Shown: positions 35,103 to 47,100 of the stretch, piece after piece
How positions within the stretch are numbered: position 1 is the stretch's first letter
Layout of the letters: each line of letters begins with the position of its first letter
From: Kitasatospora sp. NBC_01266
GTDB taxonomy: Bacteria > Actinomycetota > Actinomycetes > Streptomycetales > Streptomycetaceae
NCBI RefSeq assembly: GCF_036242395.1
Contig: NZ_CP108458.1
Span: forward strand, 6,324,001-6,388,000
Direction: 5' to 3'
DNA: 64,000 nucleotides
Program-made: the position numbers and the translations under genes
The notes under the pieces: generated by a model
The model's database searches: none
What the model saw: the letters and a program-made list of their open reading frames with translations, nothing else
What the model was told of the DNA's origin: nothing

Positions 35103-35504
35103 ATGACGGAACGCAAGCCACCAGGTCTCAGCTTCGAGAGCTGGATCGACAAGCAGATCCGAGAAGCGACAGAACGTGGCGAGTTCGACAACCTGTCCGG
35201 CGCGGGCAAGCCGCTCCGTAACGAGAACCAGCCGTACCACGAGATGTGGTGGGTCCGGGAGAAGATGGAGCGCGAGAACCTGACCTACATGCCGCCGTCC
35301 ATGGCGATCCGTAGTGAGGTTGAGGAGGCGGTCGAGACTGCTCGGAAGGCGCCGTCGGAGCGTGTGCTGCGCCAGATCCTCACAGAGGTCAACGAGAAGA
35401 TCGATGCTGCGATGCGGCGCCCGTTGGAGGGCCCGCCGCTCCACCTCGCGCCGGTGGACATCGAGGCAGCCGTCAGGGAGTGGAAGCAGAAGCGCCAGCG
35501 GTAG
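35103..35504 (+). CDS. DUF1992 (DnaJ-C28-like) protein
   Basis: 133 residues; ATG 35103 with CGGAGGA upstream. SFESWIDKQIREATERGEFD and NLSGAGKPLRNEN are the DUF1992 signature, shared with the conserved domain of human DNAJC28; there is no J domain here. The C-terminal half is a charged helix. The molecular function is unknown. Monocistronic, ending before the convergent terminator. Confidence 0.9.
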   Translation: MTERKPPGLSFESWIDKQIREATERGEFDNLSGAGKPLRNENQPYHEMWWVREKMERENLTYMPPSMAIRSEVEEAVETARKAPSERVLRQILTEVNEKIDAAMRRPLEGPPLHLAPVDIEAAVREWKQKRQR

Positions 35505-35616
35505 CGGCGCGCGCTCCCTCTCCCCCTACGACTTCGTCCCTGCCTCAGCTTGGCGTTTTACCTCGCCGGTCACTCGACCTGCTGACTGATCGGCGCTTCT
35601 TCCCGAGACAACGGAG

Positions 35617-35672
35617 GCGGCCGTTCTCCACGCTTCGAGATGTCGAGTCACGAAGTACGAGAGAACGGCCGC
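35617..35672. terminator. Bidirectional terminator between convergent genes
   Basis: A perfect 12-base-pair outer stem (GCGGCCGTTCTC at 35617-35628 with its complement at 35661-35672) plus an inner CTTCG/CGAAG pairing. It lies between the ends of the DUF1992 gene (plus) and the NRPS operon (minus). Confidence 0.85.
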
Positions 35673-35754
35673 TGTGTACGAGTCTCCCTCCCGCCCCGCC
35701 TGCCACAAGCTCAGGCGGGGACGAAGGGCACACCCTCTCGGGGCGTGGGGCAGG

Positions 35755-36972
35755 TCAGAAGTGGCTGCCGCACCAGGGCACTGCGGAACCGGCGAACAGC
35801 AGGTCGGCCCGCGCGACGGCGCCGGCGTTCAGCGCCACTATCCGGCCGGCGTTGGCCAGTTCCGACGGCCGGAAGCCACCGAGGTAGAGCGATGCGAGTT
35901 CGGTCACCGGCATCATCAGATCCGGAGCGTCGTCGACCCGAGCCACGTTGTCCGCCGCAACCCGGTAGCGCCCGTCGTTCTGCGGCAGGAACGGGTCCTT
36001 GACCTCGATGACCACGGGGTCGGCGTCTCCGTACCCTCGCGCGGCAAGCGCCTCCTCGACGTTCAGCAGCCGGAGCCACAGCTCGTCGGAGACGACTGTG
36101 GTCCGGCAGGCGCGCGGATCCAGGAGCAGCCACTCCAGCGGTTCGTCCATGGCGCGCTCGCGGGCGTGCACCTCGGTCACCAGATCCATGTCGAGGACGA
36201 ACCGCCACAACCCCGCCAGCGCTTCGGGAGTCGCGGCGTGCAGGTCGCCCACGTCGAGCCGGCCGTGTAGTTCCGGACGGTCGTAGCCCCAGTCCAGGGA
36301 GGCCTGGTATCGGACGTATCCGTCGTCGCCGTCCGAACCCGAGTGCACGGCAAAGTAGGTGCCGTGCGAGGTGGCAAGGCGCGCCTTGGCCCGGGCCATC
36401 CACTCGGCCGGACGTCGGATGCCACCCGGCCGTCCCCGCCAGATCCGCTCGTAGATCTCCGGGACCAGCTCCAGCGCCTCGTCAGGCTCGACCAACCGCA
36501 CCGACCCGCCCAGCGGAGCGCCCGGGTGGAAGGCGCCCCGGGTCGCGTCCACCACGATCGACCGGGCGCGGGTCGCCACTCCCGCGCCGAAACGCGGATA
36601 GATGAGGGCCTCCGAGGGGTAGTAGCCCACGACCGGCTCTCCCCGGCGCAGGGCGTCCTGATAGCCCTCCATCATGAGGGCGCGCAGGATGCCACGTCGG
36701 CGGAAGTCCGTGCGCACGCCGCCCCGTTCACCGGTGGCCATCCGTACGGACCTCCCGCCGGGAACCGCGAGTTCCGAGGAGTGGGTGGCGACGGTGCCGG
36801 CCAGCACACCGTTCACATCGATCCCGAAGACCCGGCCCGGCTCAAAGCTGTGCCGGCCGTGCTCCCACCAGGCGTCCCCGACGGGCGGCTGGTGCAGCGC
36901 CCGCGAGAACATGTCGTACGCTGTGCGGTGTTCGCTCGGGTCCAGGACACGAACCTTGTGCGGGTTGACCAT
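35755..36972 (-). CDS. Eis-type GNAT N-acetyltransferase
   Basis: 405 residues from ATG 36972, which overlaps the stop of the lone C-domain gene (TGATG). N-terminal GNAT domain with the acetyl-CoA loop GVRTDFRRRGILRALMMEGY, second GNAT-like domain, and sterol-carrier-like C-terminal domain ending in SHF, whose free carboxylate is catalytic in Eis. Eis enzymes acetylate amines of aminoglycosides and cationic peptides at several positions. As the last gene of the NRPS operon it may modify the product, for instance an amine of diaminobutyrate, or provide self-protection. Confidence 0.85.
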   Translation of the reverse strand: MVNPHKVRVLDPSEHRTAYDMFSRALHQPPVGDAWWEHGRHSFEPGRVFGIDVNGVLAGTVATHSSELAVPGGRSVRMATGERGGVRTDFRRRGILRALMMEGYQDALRRGEPVVGYYPSEALIYPRFGAGVATRARSIVVDATRGAFHPGAPLGGSVRLVEPDEALELVPEIYERIWRGRPGGIRRPAEWMARAKARLATSHGTYFAVHSGSDGDDGYVRYQASLDWGYDRPELHGRLDVGDLHAATPEALAGLWRFVLDMDLVTEVHARERAMDEPLEWLLLDPRACRTTVVSDELWLRLLNVEEALAARGYGDADPVVIEVKDPFLPQNDGRYRVAADNVARVDDAPDLMMPVTELASLYLGGFRPSELANAGRIVALNAGAVARADLLFAGSAVPWCGSHF

Positions 36973-38404
36973 CAGTGACTTCCTTCCTCGAGCACGAACC
37001 CCTCGACGGCCCGGTTCGGGCTGTCGACGAGCTGGTGCAGGATGTTCAGATAGGCGGATGCCATCCAGGACACCGCCTCCGGCGAGAGCAGGCCGGTGCT
37101 GTATTCGAATTCGGCCGTGATCCCCTGCTCCTCGCGGACCAGGGAGAGCTTCAACTCGTACTTCACGGCGCCGGTGGACAGCTGCAGGAACTCCGCTGCC
37201 ACTCCGGGCAGCTCGAGTCGCCATGGACGGTCGGCCAGTACGCACGCGATCTGGAACACCGGGTTTGTGTCGCCACTGCGACTCTTCACGACCCGGGCCA
37301 CCACTTGGTCGAACGGCGCCTCCTGATGGGCAAGCGCTTGCATCGCCGCCTGGCTGGTGCGATCGAGCACCTCACGGAACGTGGGATATCCGGCGAGGGA
37401 CACCCGGACCGCGACGGTGTTCACGAACAGGCCGTACGTGCCGTGCCACTTGGCGTCCTCCCGGTTCGCGACCGGGACGCCCACCACCACCTCGTCCGGG
37501 CCGGCCTGGCGGTGCACGAGCACGGCCAGCGCGGACAGCAACACCATGAACACCGACGCGCCGGACTCCGTCGCCAGCCCGCGCAGGCGGGCGGCGAGCG
37601 CCTGGGGGATGTCGAAACGCAGGGCTGCCCCATCCCGGGAGAACGCCGGCTCTCCCCAGGAGTCCTCCGGCCACGCCTCCTCCGGCCAGCTGAATGCTGG
37701 CAGTGGCTGGACGAGTTCACGCTCCCAGTAGGCCAGGTCCGACTCGTACCCGCCTTGCTTCGAGCGCTCGGACTCCTGGAGCGCGAAGTCCGCGTACTGG
37801 CTGCCGATTTCGTGCAGGTCGGCGGCCCGCTGAGCCGCCCGGGCGGCGTAGAGCTCCGCCAACTCGTCGAACAGCAGTTGCTCGGACCAGCCGTCGGTGA
37901 TCGCGTGGTGGAGGTTGAGGAAGAGCACGTGCTCGTGATCGGCGAGCCGGTACAGCGTGGCGCGCAACAGCGGCTCACCGGCCAGCACGAAGGGACGCCT
38001 TGCCGCCTCCCGGAGTGTGCCGGTCAGCTCGTTCGCGGTGATTTGGATCACCGGCAGGCTCAACTTCCAGCCTTCCAATACCTCCTGGCACACGGACCCG
38101 TCGGAGGCCGCAGCGAGCACCGTCCGAAGGCTCTCGTGCCGGTCCACCGCGTCCTGCAGCGCACCGTGCAGCGTGGCCACCGGGAAGGCTCCCGTCAGCC
38201 GAATCGCGAACGGCACGTTGTAGGAGATGTCGGCACCGTGCAACTGGTCCAGGAACCACAGGCGTTGCTGGGCCGCGGAGGCCGGTAGCTCGGTCGGCCG
38301 GGGCGAGCGTTCCGGGCCGGCGGCGGGTGCGCCACCGGCCAGCAGCCGGGCCAGCAACTGTCGGCGCAGCGCGGCCGTCGACTCGTTCTCGACGTTCTCT
38401 GTGG

Positions 38405-38408
<4 letters not shown>
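36972..38408 (-). CDS. Stand-alone NRPS condensation domain
   Basis: 478 residues from GTG 38408 (GTGA overlap with the aldolase-like gene). A single C domain: AAQQRLWFLDQLHGADISYN, active-site LHHAITDGWSEQLL (intact HHxxxDG), HGTYGLFVNTVAVRVSLAG and AHQEAPFDQVVARVV. The short N-terminal tail (AALRRQLLARLLAGG) could dock to a carrier protein. It has no A or T domain, so it must condense substrates loaded elsewhere, possibly joining the unit loaded on the one-module NRPS to the main chain. Confidence 0.9.
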
Positions 38409-39444
<1,036 letters not shown>

Positions 39445-39448
<4 letters not shown>

Positions 39449-41706
39449 GCGGTCCCCTCGATGTTCAGGTGGATCTTGTTCAGTGCGGTGGCCAGGGTCT
39501 GCTCGACCTGCTCCGGGCAGGCGCCCCCGGCGATGACGTAGCCGAGTCGGCCGTATGCGTTGCGGGCTGACCCGACCCTCGCCCGGGTACGTGCGGTCAC
39601 CGTGACGCGCTCGACCCCGGAGACCTGCTCGGCCTCGTCGACACCCTCGACGGCGTGCAGCACGCCGGGTCGGTCGGCGAGCAGGAACTGGATACCCGCG
39701 TACCCGGACCTGACCGGCTCCAGGGCGGGGGCGAGACCTGTGGCCACCCGCAGTTGCTGCTCCAGGAGGTCCACGCCGGTCGCGATGCGGATCACCTCGG
39801 GGATCATCCCGCCGGCCAGCCGGGGGTTGACCTCGACGATCGCGGCGCCGTCGGCGGTGAGCCGGATCTCGGTGTGGGTGGCGCCGAGCCGGATGCCGGC
39901 CGCCTCCACCGCGCGACGGGCGGTTTCGGCTATCTCCCGCGCGCTGTCCGGCGGAAGCGGCGCCGGGAAGACGTGCCGGGTCTCGACGAAGTACGGCCCG
40001 TCGGTGACTGTCTTGGCGGTGACGCCGACGCAGTGGGTCCCGCCGGGCCCGCTGAACAGCTCGACGCTGAACTCTGGCCCTACAAGGTGCTCCTCGATCA
40101 GGACCAGCCCGCTGGTGGGCAGTCCCCGGTCGTTAACCCGTACCTCGAGCAGACGTGCGGCGTGCTCGGTCGCCTGCTCGACGCTCTCGCACAGCAGCAC
40201 GCCGTTGGAACCGGAGTCGTCAGCGGGCTTCACCACACAGGGCAGGCCGATCTCGATGACCCGGTCGGCGACCTCGGTGGCTGAGGCCACTGCAGCGAAA
40301 CGGGGCTGGCGCACTCCCGCCTCGGCCAGCCGGGTGCGCAGCGAGGCCTTGTTCCGGCACGTGCGCACGGCCTCGGCCGGGTTGCCCGGGAGCCCCAGCC
40401 AGTCGGCCAGGTCGGCGACGACGGGAACGTAGAACTCGCTCGTGGTGGTGACCCCGACGATCTCCTCGCGGCGGAAGCGCCGCTGGATCGCTGCCCGGAG
40501 CGCCACCGGATCGTTGGTGTCGCAGACCAGCAGCTCGCACTCGACCGCGTCCAGTCTGGCGTAGCGGCTCGGCTCACTGGTCACCAGGACCGGGCGGAGC
40601 TTCAGGTCCCTGGTCGTGCGCAGCGCGACCACCCCGGTCCCAGTGGTGTTGGACTCGACGAAGAGCAGGTGTCCGGCGTCGAGGTCGACCCCGTCGGTCA
40701 CCGCCCGCGACCACCGGCTGACGGGTGTCCCGTACGCCACTCGGGTCGGCTGCTCGGCCAGCGCCAGGTCGGTGAGCGTGTGCCGAGCCCAGTGCTCGTC
40801 GCTGTAGACCGTGTCGGCGTAGCGGTCCCCGCGGTCCGGGAAGATTCCGACGATGCGGGTGCCCGGGGCGCTCTCGGCCGCGACCGCGCAGAGCACCCGG
40901 TAGACCGACCCGGCAGTGTTGCCGGCGAAGATCTGCTGCTCACGGGCGAGGGCGCGGCTTGCCGCGAACGCCTCGTGGTCGTTCAGCCAGTGCACCTCGT
41001 CGATCAGGCGACGGTCCAGGTTCTCCGGCATGAGGCTGTTGCCCAGGCCGCTCTGCAGCCGCCCCGGCACGTCCGGCTGGTCGAAGAGGGCGCTGCCGAC
41101 ACAGTCGACACCGACCACGCGGAGCTCGGGCAGGGCGCCACGCAGGTGCCGGGCCGAGCCGCAGAGCGAACCGCCGCTGCCCACCGAACCGATCAGCACG
41201 TCGAAGGAGCCCAGATCGGTGAGGAGCTCGTCACCCAGGGTGCGGTAGGCGCCGGGGTTGTCCGGGTTGCTGTACTGCTGCGGCCAGAACGCTCCGGGGA
41301 GGTCGCGCATGAGCCGCTCCAGCCGCTCCAGCCGGGCGCTCTGCCAGCCCTGGGAGGACATCGCCCCGACGACGTGGACCTCACAGCCGAGCGCGCGGAG
41401 CTTGGCCAGGGTGATGGCGTCGATCCGCGGGTCGGTGACGATGTGGACCTCGTGGCCGAGCGATCGGCCGACCAGTGCGACGCCGAGGGCCATGGTGCCG
41501 GACGAGCTCTCGACGATGGGAGCCCCGTCGCGCAGTTCGCCGGACCGCTTGGCGCCGAGAATGATGTTCCGCGCGACGCGGTCCTTCATGCCGAAGGGAT
41601 TCTGCATCTCCAGCTTCGCGTAGACCTCGACGCCTTCGGGGGCGTCGAGCTCCAGACGTACCAGCGGGGTGTGCCCGATAGCGTCGCGGACGTTGTCGAA
41701 CAGCAT
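39445..41706 (-). CDS. Cysteine-synthase-like PLP enzyme fused to an ATP-grasp ligase
   Basis: 753 residues from ATG 41706. Residues 1-330 are a fold-type II PLP enzyme: IGHTPLVRLELDAPEGVEVY, Schiff-base Lys41 in NPFGMKDRVARN, SSSGTMALGVAL and phosphate loop GSVGSGGSLCG. Residues about 350-753 are ATP-grasp: LPCVVKPADDSGSNGVLLCE and AIVEVNPRLAGGMIPEVIRI. The PLP half suits beta-replacement of an activated hydroxyl, as in SbnA/CysK/Cbs enzymes. With the kinase and lyase encoded upstream I infer amination of O-phospho-threonine (or serine) by aspartate. The ATP-grasp half would form an amide or peptide bond; its substrate is not evident. The fusion is uncommon. Confidence 0.8.
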
Positions 41707-41707
41707 G

Positions 41708-42601
41708 TCAACCCCTGATTTCAAGCCGGTCGGCGACCGGCGACGAGTGATACAGCGTGATCTCCCCGCCGAGTTGCGCGCAGGTCTCGCGCACCCGGCG
41801 CTCCTTGCCAGCGAGTTCCGGGTCGTCGGCGGCGAGCATGATGCCGAGCACGGTGCCGCTGTGGGCGAGCGCCAACCCGAGGCCGTCGACCTCCTCGCAG
41901 GCTCGGCGCAGCGTCGCGAAGCCGGGCCGCACCCGCAGCTTCGCGTGCATCTCCGCGCTGCGGGTGGCGATCCGGCCCACGGCGCGCAGGTCACCGACGG
42001 CGATGGCCTCGCCTATCTCGGCGAGCAGTCGGGCGTACTCCCGCTTGTCCGCGTGGTCGAAGGGCTTCGCGTGCCGATTGTGCTGAACGGTGTCGACCTG
42101 GCCGCCCTCGTCGTGCGCGATGACCGCGATCGGCGGGAGCGCGCCAAGGTGGCTGTGCAGCCGGACCTCGCGGTGGTAGAAGGCCACGACGCCGTCGTAC
42201 ATCACCCCGTCCGAAGGTTCGACGGCCCGCATGAGGTCCTCGGTCGTGGACTCGTCCAGAGGGGCGCCGACCGCCGCGGCCACCGCCCGGGCGGTGGCCA
42301 CCAGGTCAGCCGAGGAACTCGCCAGCCCCTTGCCCTCCGGCAGGTCACTGAAGATCTCCAGGACGCCGCCGTCCTGGATACCGAGCGCGTCAAGGGTTGC
42401 CCGGGCGAGCGTGCGTGCCTTGACCTTGTGCGCCGGCCGGACGTGGATCTCCGGGACGCCCGGTGTACGGCGGAAACGCACAGTGGTCCCGGTGTTGATC
42501 GGAAAGGTCACCAGGAACTCCCGGTCGTCCGGCAGGATTCCCTGGACGAGCTCGCCGAAGGTGCCGCAGGCCCGGCCCAGCCCGGTGTGGTCGGCCGTCA
42601 C
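41708..42601 (-). CDS. GHMP kinase, PduX/L-threonine kinase-like
   Basis: 297 residues from GTG 42601 (GTGA overlap with the lyase gene); the next gene starts 1 base after its stop. Starts with GRACGTFGELVQGILPDDRE, the signature of PduX-type L-threonine kinases, then the GHMP glycine-rich loop LPEGKGLASSSADLV and a late LALAHSGTVLGIML. PduX makes O-phospho-L-threonine for cobalamin side chains; in this operon the phosphate would serve as leaving group for the PLP enzyme. Threonine versus serine cannot be decided from sequence. Confidence 0.8.
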   Translation of the reverse strand: MTADHTGLGRACGTFGELVQGILPDDREFLVTFPINTGTTVRFRRTPGVPEIHVRPAHKVKARTLARATLDALGIQDGGVLEIFSDLPEGKGLASSSADLVATARAVAAAVGAPLDESTTEDLMRAVEPSDGVMYDGVVAFYHREVRLHSHLGALPPIAVIAHDEGGQVDTVQHNRHAKPFDHADKREYARLLAEIGEAIAVGDLRAVGRIATRSAEMHAKLRVRPGFATLRRACEEVDGLGLALAHSGTVLGIMLAADDPELAGKERRVRETCAQLGGEITLYHSSPVADRLEIRG

Positions 42602-44127
42602 GACGTGCTCCCGACAGTCAGCAGCCGGTCCAGTTCGGCCGACCGTGCGGATCCGAGCTCCTCGTACCGCGACCACCGTGTCGTCAGACGCGCGTACTCC
42701 TCAGCCTGTGCGGCGAGCACCTCCCGTACGGCGGACGGCCCCGTCGAGCCGGTGGAGACCATCCGGCCCAACGCTTGGCCGACGTCGAAGGCCGCCGCCA
42801 GCAGCCTGCCTGGGTCGGCCAGGCGGTAGCCGTGTTCCGCGGCGATCCGGCCCAGCAGCTCGGGGTCGACCGCACTGGGCGCCTCTCCGGTCCTGGCGGC
42901 GGCGACGATGTAGCCGCCGGCGATCACCTGGGCCTTGCGCCACGGCACCAGTTCTTCCAGGGCGAGGCTGTTGGCAAGACTGAAGCCGCCGAAGTACTCG
43001 CGCTCACAGGCCGCGGCCATCCGATCGGCCCGCAGCACCAGCGCGTCCAGGACCGTACGGAACAGTCTCAGCACGCTGCGGCTGTCCGTGAAGGCGGTGA
43101 GCACGTGGCGGCCGGCTTCTTTCGACACCTCGACGAGGTTGGTGAACGGGGTGTTGCGCTGCCCCAGGATCACGTCCAAGTGGTAGGCGGTGAGATGCGC
43201 CGTGCGCCCGCGGATGCGTTCCAGGATCGGGAAGTTCTTCTTCTGCGGCATCGCCGAGGAGATGCCCGACAGCTCGTCGGGCAGGTCGACGAAGCCGTAC
43301 TCGCTGCTGCTCCACATCAGCAAGTCGGTCGAGAACCGGCTCAACGCTGCCCCGAGCAGACTCAGTTCGGCGGTTGCCTCGGCACTCCAGGCGCGGGAAG
43401 CGACCGAGGTCAGGGCCAGCGGCTGGGGCCGGGCGAACCCGAGCAGGTGCGCCATCCGGTCGCGGTCCCAGTGCAGTTCCTGTCCTGCCATGGCGCCCGC
43501 CCCGAGTGGCGAGGCGTCGATGCCCTCGTAGGTGGCCAGCATGCGGCGTACGCTGTGCAGTACCTGCTCGGAGAGCGCGGCGAAGTAGAAGCCGGGCGTG
43601 ATGATCTGCGCGGCCTGGAAGTGGGTGTAGCCGGGCATGGGCATCTCGGTCGCCGTGCCGGCGAGCCGGTGTGCTGCTGCTCCGAACGCCAGGGCTTCCT
43701 GTGCGACCAGGACCAGTTGGCGCCGGCCGAAGAGCAACTGCGCACAGGCCTGGAGGTCGTTACGGCTGCGGTCCACGTGCCAACGCACGACCGGCTCGCC
43801 CAACTGCCGCTCGACATGGCGTTCGAGGCAGAAGGCGATGTCCGACATGCTGCCGGCCTGCCACTCGGCGATCGTCCCGGCCGTCACGGTGTCCAGCGCC
43901 GCGGCCAGCTGTCCGGCCTCGGCCTGCGTGATGAGTCCCATCCGCAGGTACTCCGCCGCGAACACCTTCTCGATGGAGACGTAGCCCGGCAGCAGGTGCT
44001 CGGCCTCGTACCGGAACTGGGGGTCGAGGACCTCTTCGCGGAGCAGCTCGCTGGGCCCGCCGGCGATCCGCCCGGTCAGTGCGGTGGTGGCGTCCTCGGA
44101 CGCACCACTGTTGTCCACTCGTGCCAT
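42598..44127 (-). CDS. Argininosuccinate lyase-superfamily enzyme
   Basis: 509 residues, ATG 44127, 1 base after the stop of the one-module NRPS. Fumarase/aspartase signature GISSAMPQKKNFPILERIRG is intact, with HVDRSRNDLQACAQ and MPGYTHFQAAQ as in ArgH. Known members release fumarate from N-substituted aspartates. Beside a threonine kinase and a beta-replacement enzyme rather than arginine genes, the likely substrate is an aspartate adduct of a 2,3-diamino acid, leaving 2,3-diaminobutyrate. The same logic is recalled for friulimicin and pacidamycin clusters. Confidence 0.85.
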   Translation of the reverse strand: MARVDNSGASEDATTALTGRIAGGPSELLREEVLDPQFRYEAEHLLPGYVSIEKVFAAEYLRMGLITQAEAGQLAAALDTVTAGTIAEWQAGSMSDIAFCLERHVERQLGEPVVRWHVDRSRNDLQACAQLLFGRRQLVLVAQEALAFGAAAHRLAGTATEMPMPGYTHFQAAQIITPGFYFAALSEQVLHSVRRMLATYEGIDASPLGAGAMAGQELHWDRDRMAHLLGFARPQPLALTSVASRAWSAEATAELSLLGAALSRFSTDLLMWSSSEYGFVDLPDELSGISSAMPQKKNFPILERIRGRTAHLTAYHLDVILGQRNTPFTNLVEVSKEAGRHVLTAFTDSRSVLRLFRTVLDALVLRADRMAAACEREYFGGFSLANSLALEELVPWRKAQVIAGGYIVAAARTGEAPSAVDPELLGRIAAEHGYRLADPGRLLAAAFDVGQALGRMVSTGSTGPSAVREVLAAQAEEYARLTTRWSRYEELGSARSAELDRLLTVGSTS

Positions 44128-44128
44128 T

Positions 44129-47100
44129 TCACTCCCCTGCCTGCTGGAGAAGACGGAGGAGCTCCTCCTCGCTCATGCTGCTGACCCGATCCAGGACCCG
44201 GCGTTCCACCACCGCTGAGAAGCCGCGTAGCACCGGGGTGGTGAACAGCTCGCGCAGCGGGAGCTCGATGGCGAAACGCTGCCTGATCTTCCCCACTACC
44301 TGGGCGGCCGACAGCGACTGCCCGCCGATGTCAAAGAAGTTGCTGTCCGCCCACACGGCACCGGTCTGCAGGACCTCCTGCCAGACCGAGGCGAGGACCG
44401 GTTCGAACTCGCCGTCCAGGGGCGTTCCGCGGGCCGCGGAACGGTCTTCGTCGAACCGGGGAGCGGGCAGCCGGCGCCGGTCGATCTTGCCGTTGGCGTT
44501 CAGTGGCAGCCGCTCCAGCACGTGCAGGGCGGCGGGACGCATGTACGAGGGCAGCAGGCGGGCCAGGTGCTCGCGGAGGCTCTCCTCGGCGGGGCGCGCC
44601 CGTTCCATCGGCGCGACGTAGGCGGCCAGGCGCTGGTGGCCGCCGTCAGTCCGGTGGACGGTGACGACAGCCTGTCCCACGTCCGGGTGGCTGCGCAGCA
44701 CCGACTCGATCTCCCCCAGCTCGACCCGCATCCCGCGGATCTTCACCTGGTGGTCCTGGCGCCCGACGAAGATGATCGAACCGTCCGCCTGGCGGTAGCC
44801 CTGGTCGCCGGTCCGGTACAGGCGCTCGCCTGGTCGGAACGGGCTGGCGACGAAGGCCTGGGCGGTCTTCACCGGGTCGCCGAGGTAGCCGCGGGCGAGG
44901 CCCACCCCGCCGATGTAGAGGTCGCCCACGACGTCGACGGGCAGCTCGGCGAGTCGCTGGTCCAGCACGTGAACCTGATTGTTGTCGAACGGCGAGCCCA
45001 CACTGACCGCTCCACTGCCGGTCGCGTCCACGGTGGTGCACAGGCGGTCCGTGGAGTCGATGGACACCTCGGTGGCGCCCCAGGTGTTGTGGAGCCGACC
45101 GGGCATCGACTCCTGGAAGCGGCGCACCAGGTCGGGCGGCAGGGCCTCCCCGCTGGAGACGGTGCTGCGCAGCGCGCCGAGACCTTCACGCTGCTCGGGA
45201 CGAATGGTGTCGAGCAGCATCGCGAGCATGCTGGGGACGGTCTGCAGGTGAACCGTCCGGTAGGCGACAGCGGCCGCCAGGACGGCCTCGGGGTCGCGGT
45301 GCAGCTCCGGATCGATCAGGGCTATCCGCCCGCCGACGGACAGCGGCCAGAAAAGCTCGAGTGCGGAGTCGTCGAAGGTCAGGGTGGTTTTGTGCAGCAC
45401 GGTCTCGCCTGCGGCCAGACCGTGCTGCCGCTGCATCCAGACCATCCGGTTCACCCACCCACGGTGGGTGCTGGCCACGCCCTTGGGGTTTCCGGTGGAA
45501 CCGGAGGTGTAGTAGACGGAGACCAGGTTCTCGGGCGCGATGCGGACCGCCGGCCGCTCGGCGGACTGCTCCGCGGCCGGCCACGGCTCGTTCAGGCTGA
45601 TCAGCGACTCCACGGACGGACAGCGGTCCTTCTGGTGCCGCAGCGTCAGGCAGACCGCCACCCGCGCGTCGGTGACGATCCGGTCGAGCCGGGCCCGAGG
45701 GGTCTCCGGGTCCAGCGGTAGGTAGCCGGCTCCCGCCTTGAGTACGGCCAGCAACGCGATGACGAGTTCCGGCGAGCGGTCCATGCAGACCGCGACCGCG
45801 TCGTCGGTGGCCACGCCCCGCTCGATCATCAGTCGGGCGAGCTGGTTGGCCCTGCGCTCCAGCTCTGCGTAGCTCAGCGAACGTTCGCCGTGCACCACCG
45901 CGACAGCGTCGGGGGTCCGCCCTGCCTGCTCCTCGAACAGCTCGTGCAACAGGGTGTCCGCGGGGAACGCCGCGTCGGTGGCGTTCCACGCGTCCAGCTG
46001 GGCGCTCTCCTCCTTGGTGAGCAGGGTGAGGGAGTCGAGGCGGCGCTCCGGCTCGTCCAGTACTTGTTCGAGGAGCCGGCCGAAGTGGCCGAGCAGCTGG
46101 TTGACGGCACCGGGGGTGAACAGTTCGGCGCTGTAGTCGGCGGTGCAGCGCAGGCCACCGTCCTCGGCCGTTTCCATGGTCAGGGTGAGTTCGGCGCTGG
46201 TGTGGCTCGGGGTCGTCTCCAACGGAGTCACCGTCAGGCCGGGCAGTGCCAGCCCGCTCCGGTCGTGGTCCGCCCGGAAGTCGAACTCCAGCTGGACCAG
46301 CTGACGTTGGCCGGCCTCACCGCGAAGGTTCAGTCGGCGCAGCAGAAGCTCGAACGGGATCTCGCGCTGCTCCGTGGCGAACCGGTGCGCCTCGACCGTG
46401 GCGCGCAGGTGCTCGGCGAATGACCGATGCCCGTCGTAGCCCGAGCGGACGGGGAGGAGATTGGTGAACTGCCCCACTGAATCCCGGTATTCGGAACCGC
46501 GCAGATCGGCCGGCAGGCCGACCACCACCTCGGCCTGGCCGGTCTGCCGGTGGACCAGCAGGGTGAACACCGCCAGGGCGAACGCCGCCGACGAAACGCC
46601 GAGGCTGTCGGCGGCCCGGGCGAGGCGGTTGGAGAGAGGGGCTCCGAGCACGGTCCGCGCCCGCGCGGCGAGGTTCCGCGGCAGCACCGGACGCGCCAGG
46701 TCCGCCCGGATGGTGGAGGCGTTCGGCGCGTCGGCCAGCGAGTCGGCCCGGGTGGCCAGCTGGTCCGCCGACCGCCCGGAGTCCGTGGCCTCCCGCTGCC
46801 GCCTCGCGTGCTCGAGATGCGCCGCCGGTGCGGTTCGCGCCCCGGCGGTCGCGCCGTCGAGCACGAGTCCGTACCCGGCCCCCAACTCCTTCTCCAGCAA
46901 CGCCAACGACGGTCCGTCGACGAGGATCCGGTGGGACGTCAGCAGCAGGATCCAGTCGCTCTCGCCGAGCCGCAGGAGCAGACCGCGCAGCAGCGGCCCA
47001 GCCGTCAGGTCGAATGGCCGCCGGGCCTCCGACGCCAGCACCGCCTGCGCCGCGAGTTCGCGCTGCTCCCCGGCCGGTACCTCCGTCAGGTCGTGCACCG

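Noticed and set aside
42598..44127. Arginine biosynthesis role for the argininosuccinate-lyase homologue
   Set aside because: No other arginine genes are near; it is embedded and coupled in the NRPS operon beside a threonine kinase and a beta-replacement enzyme.
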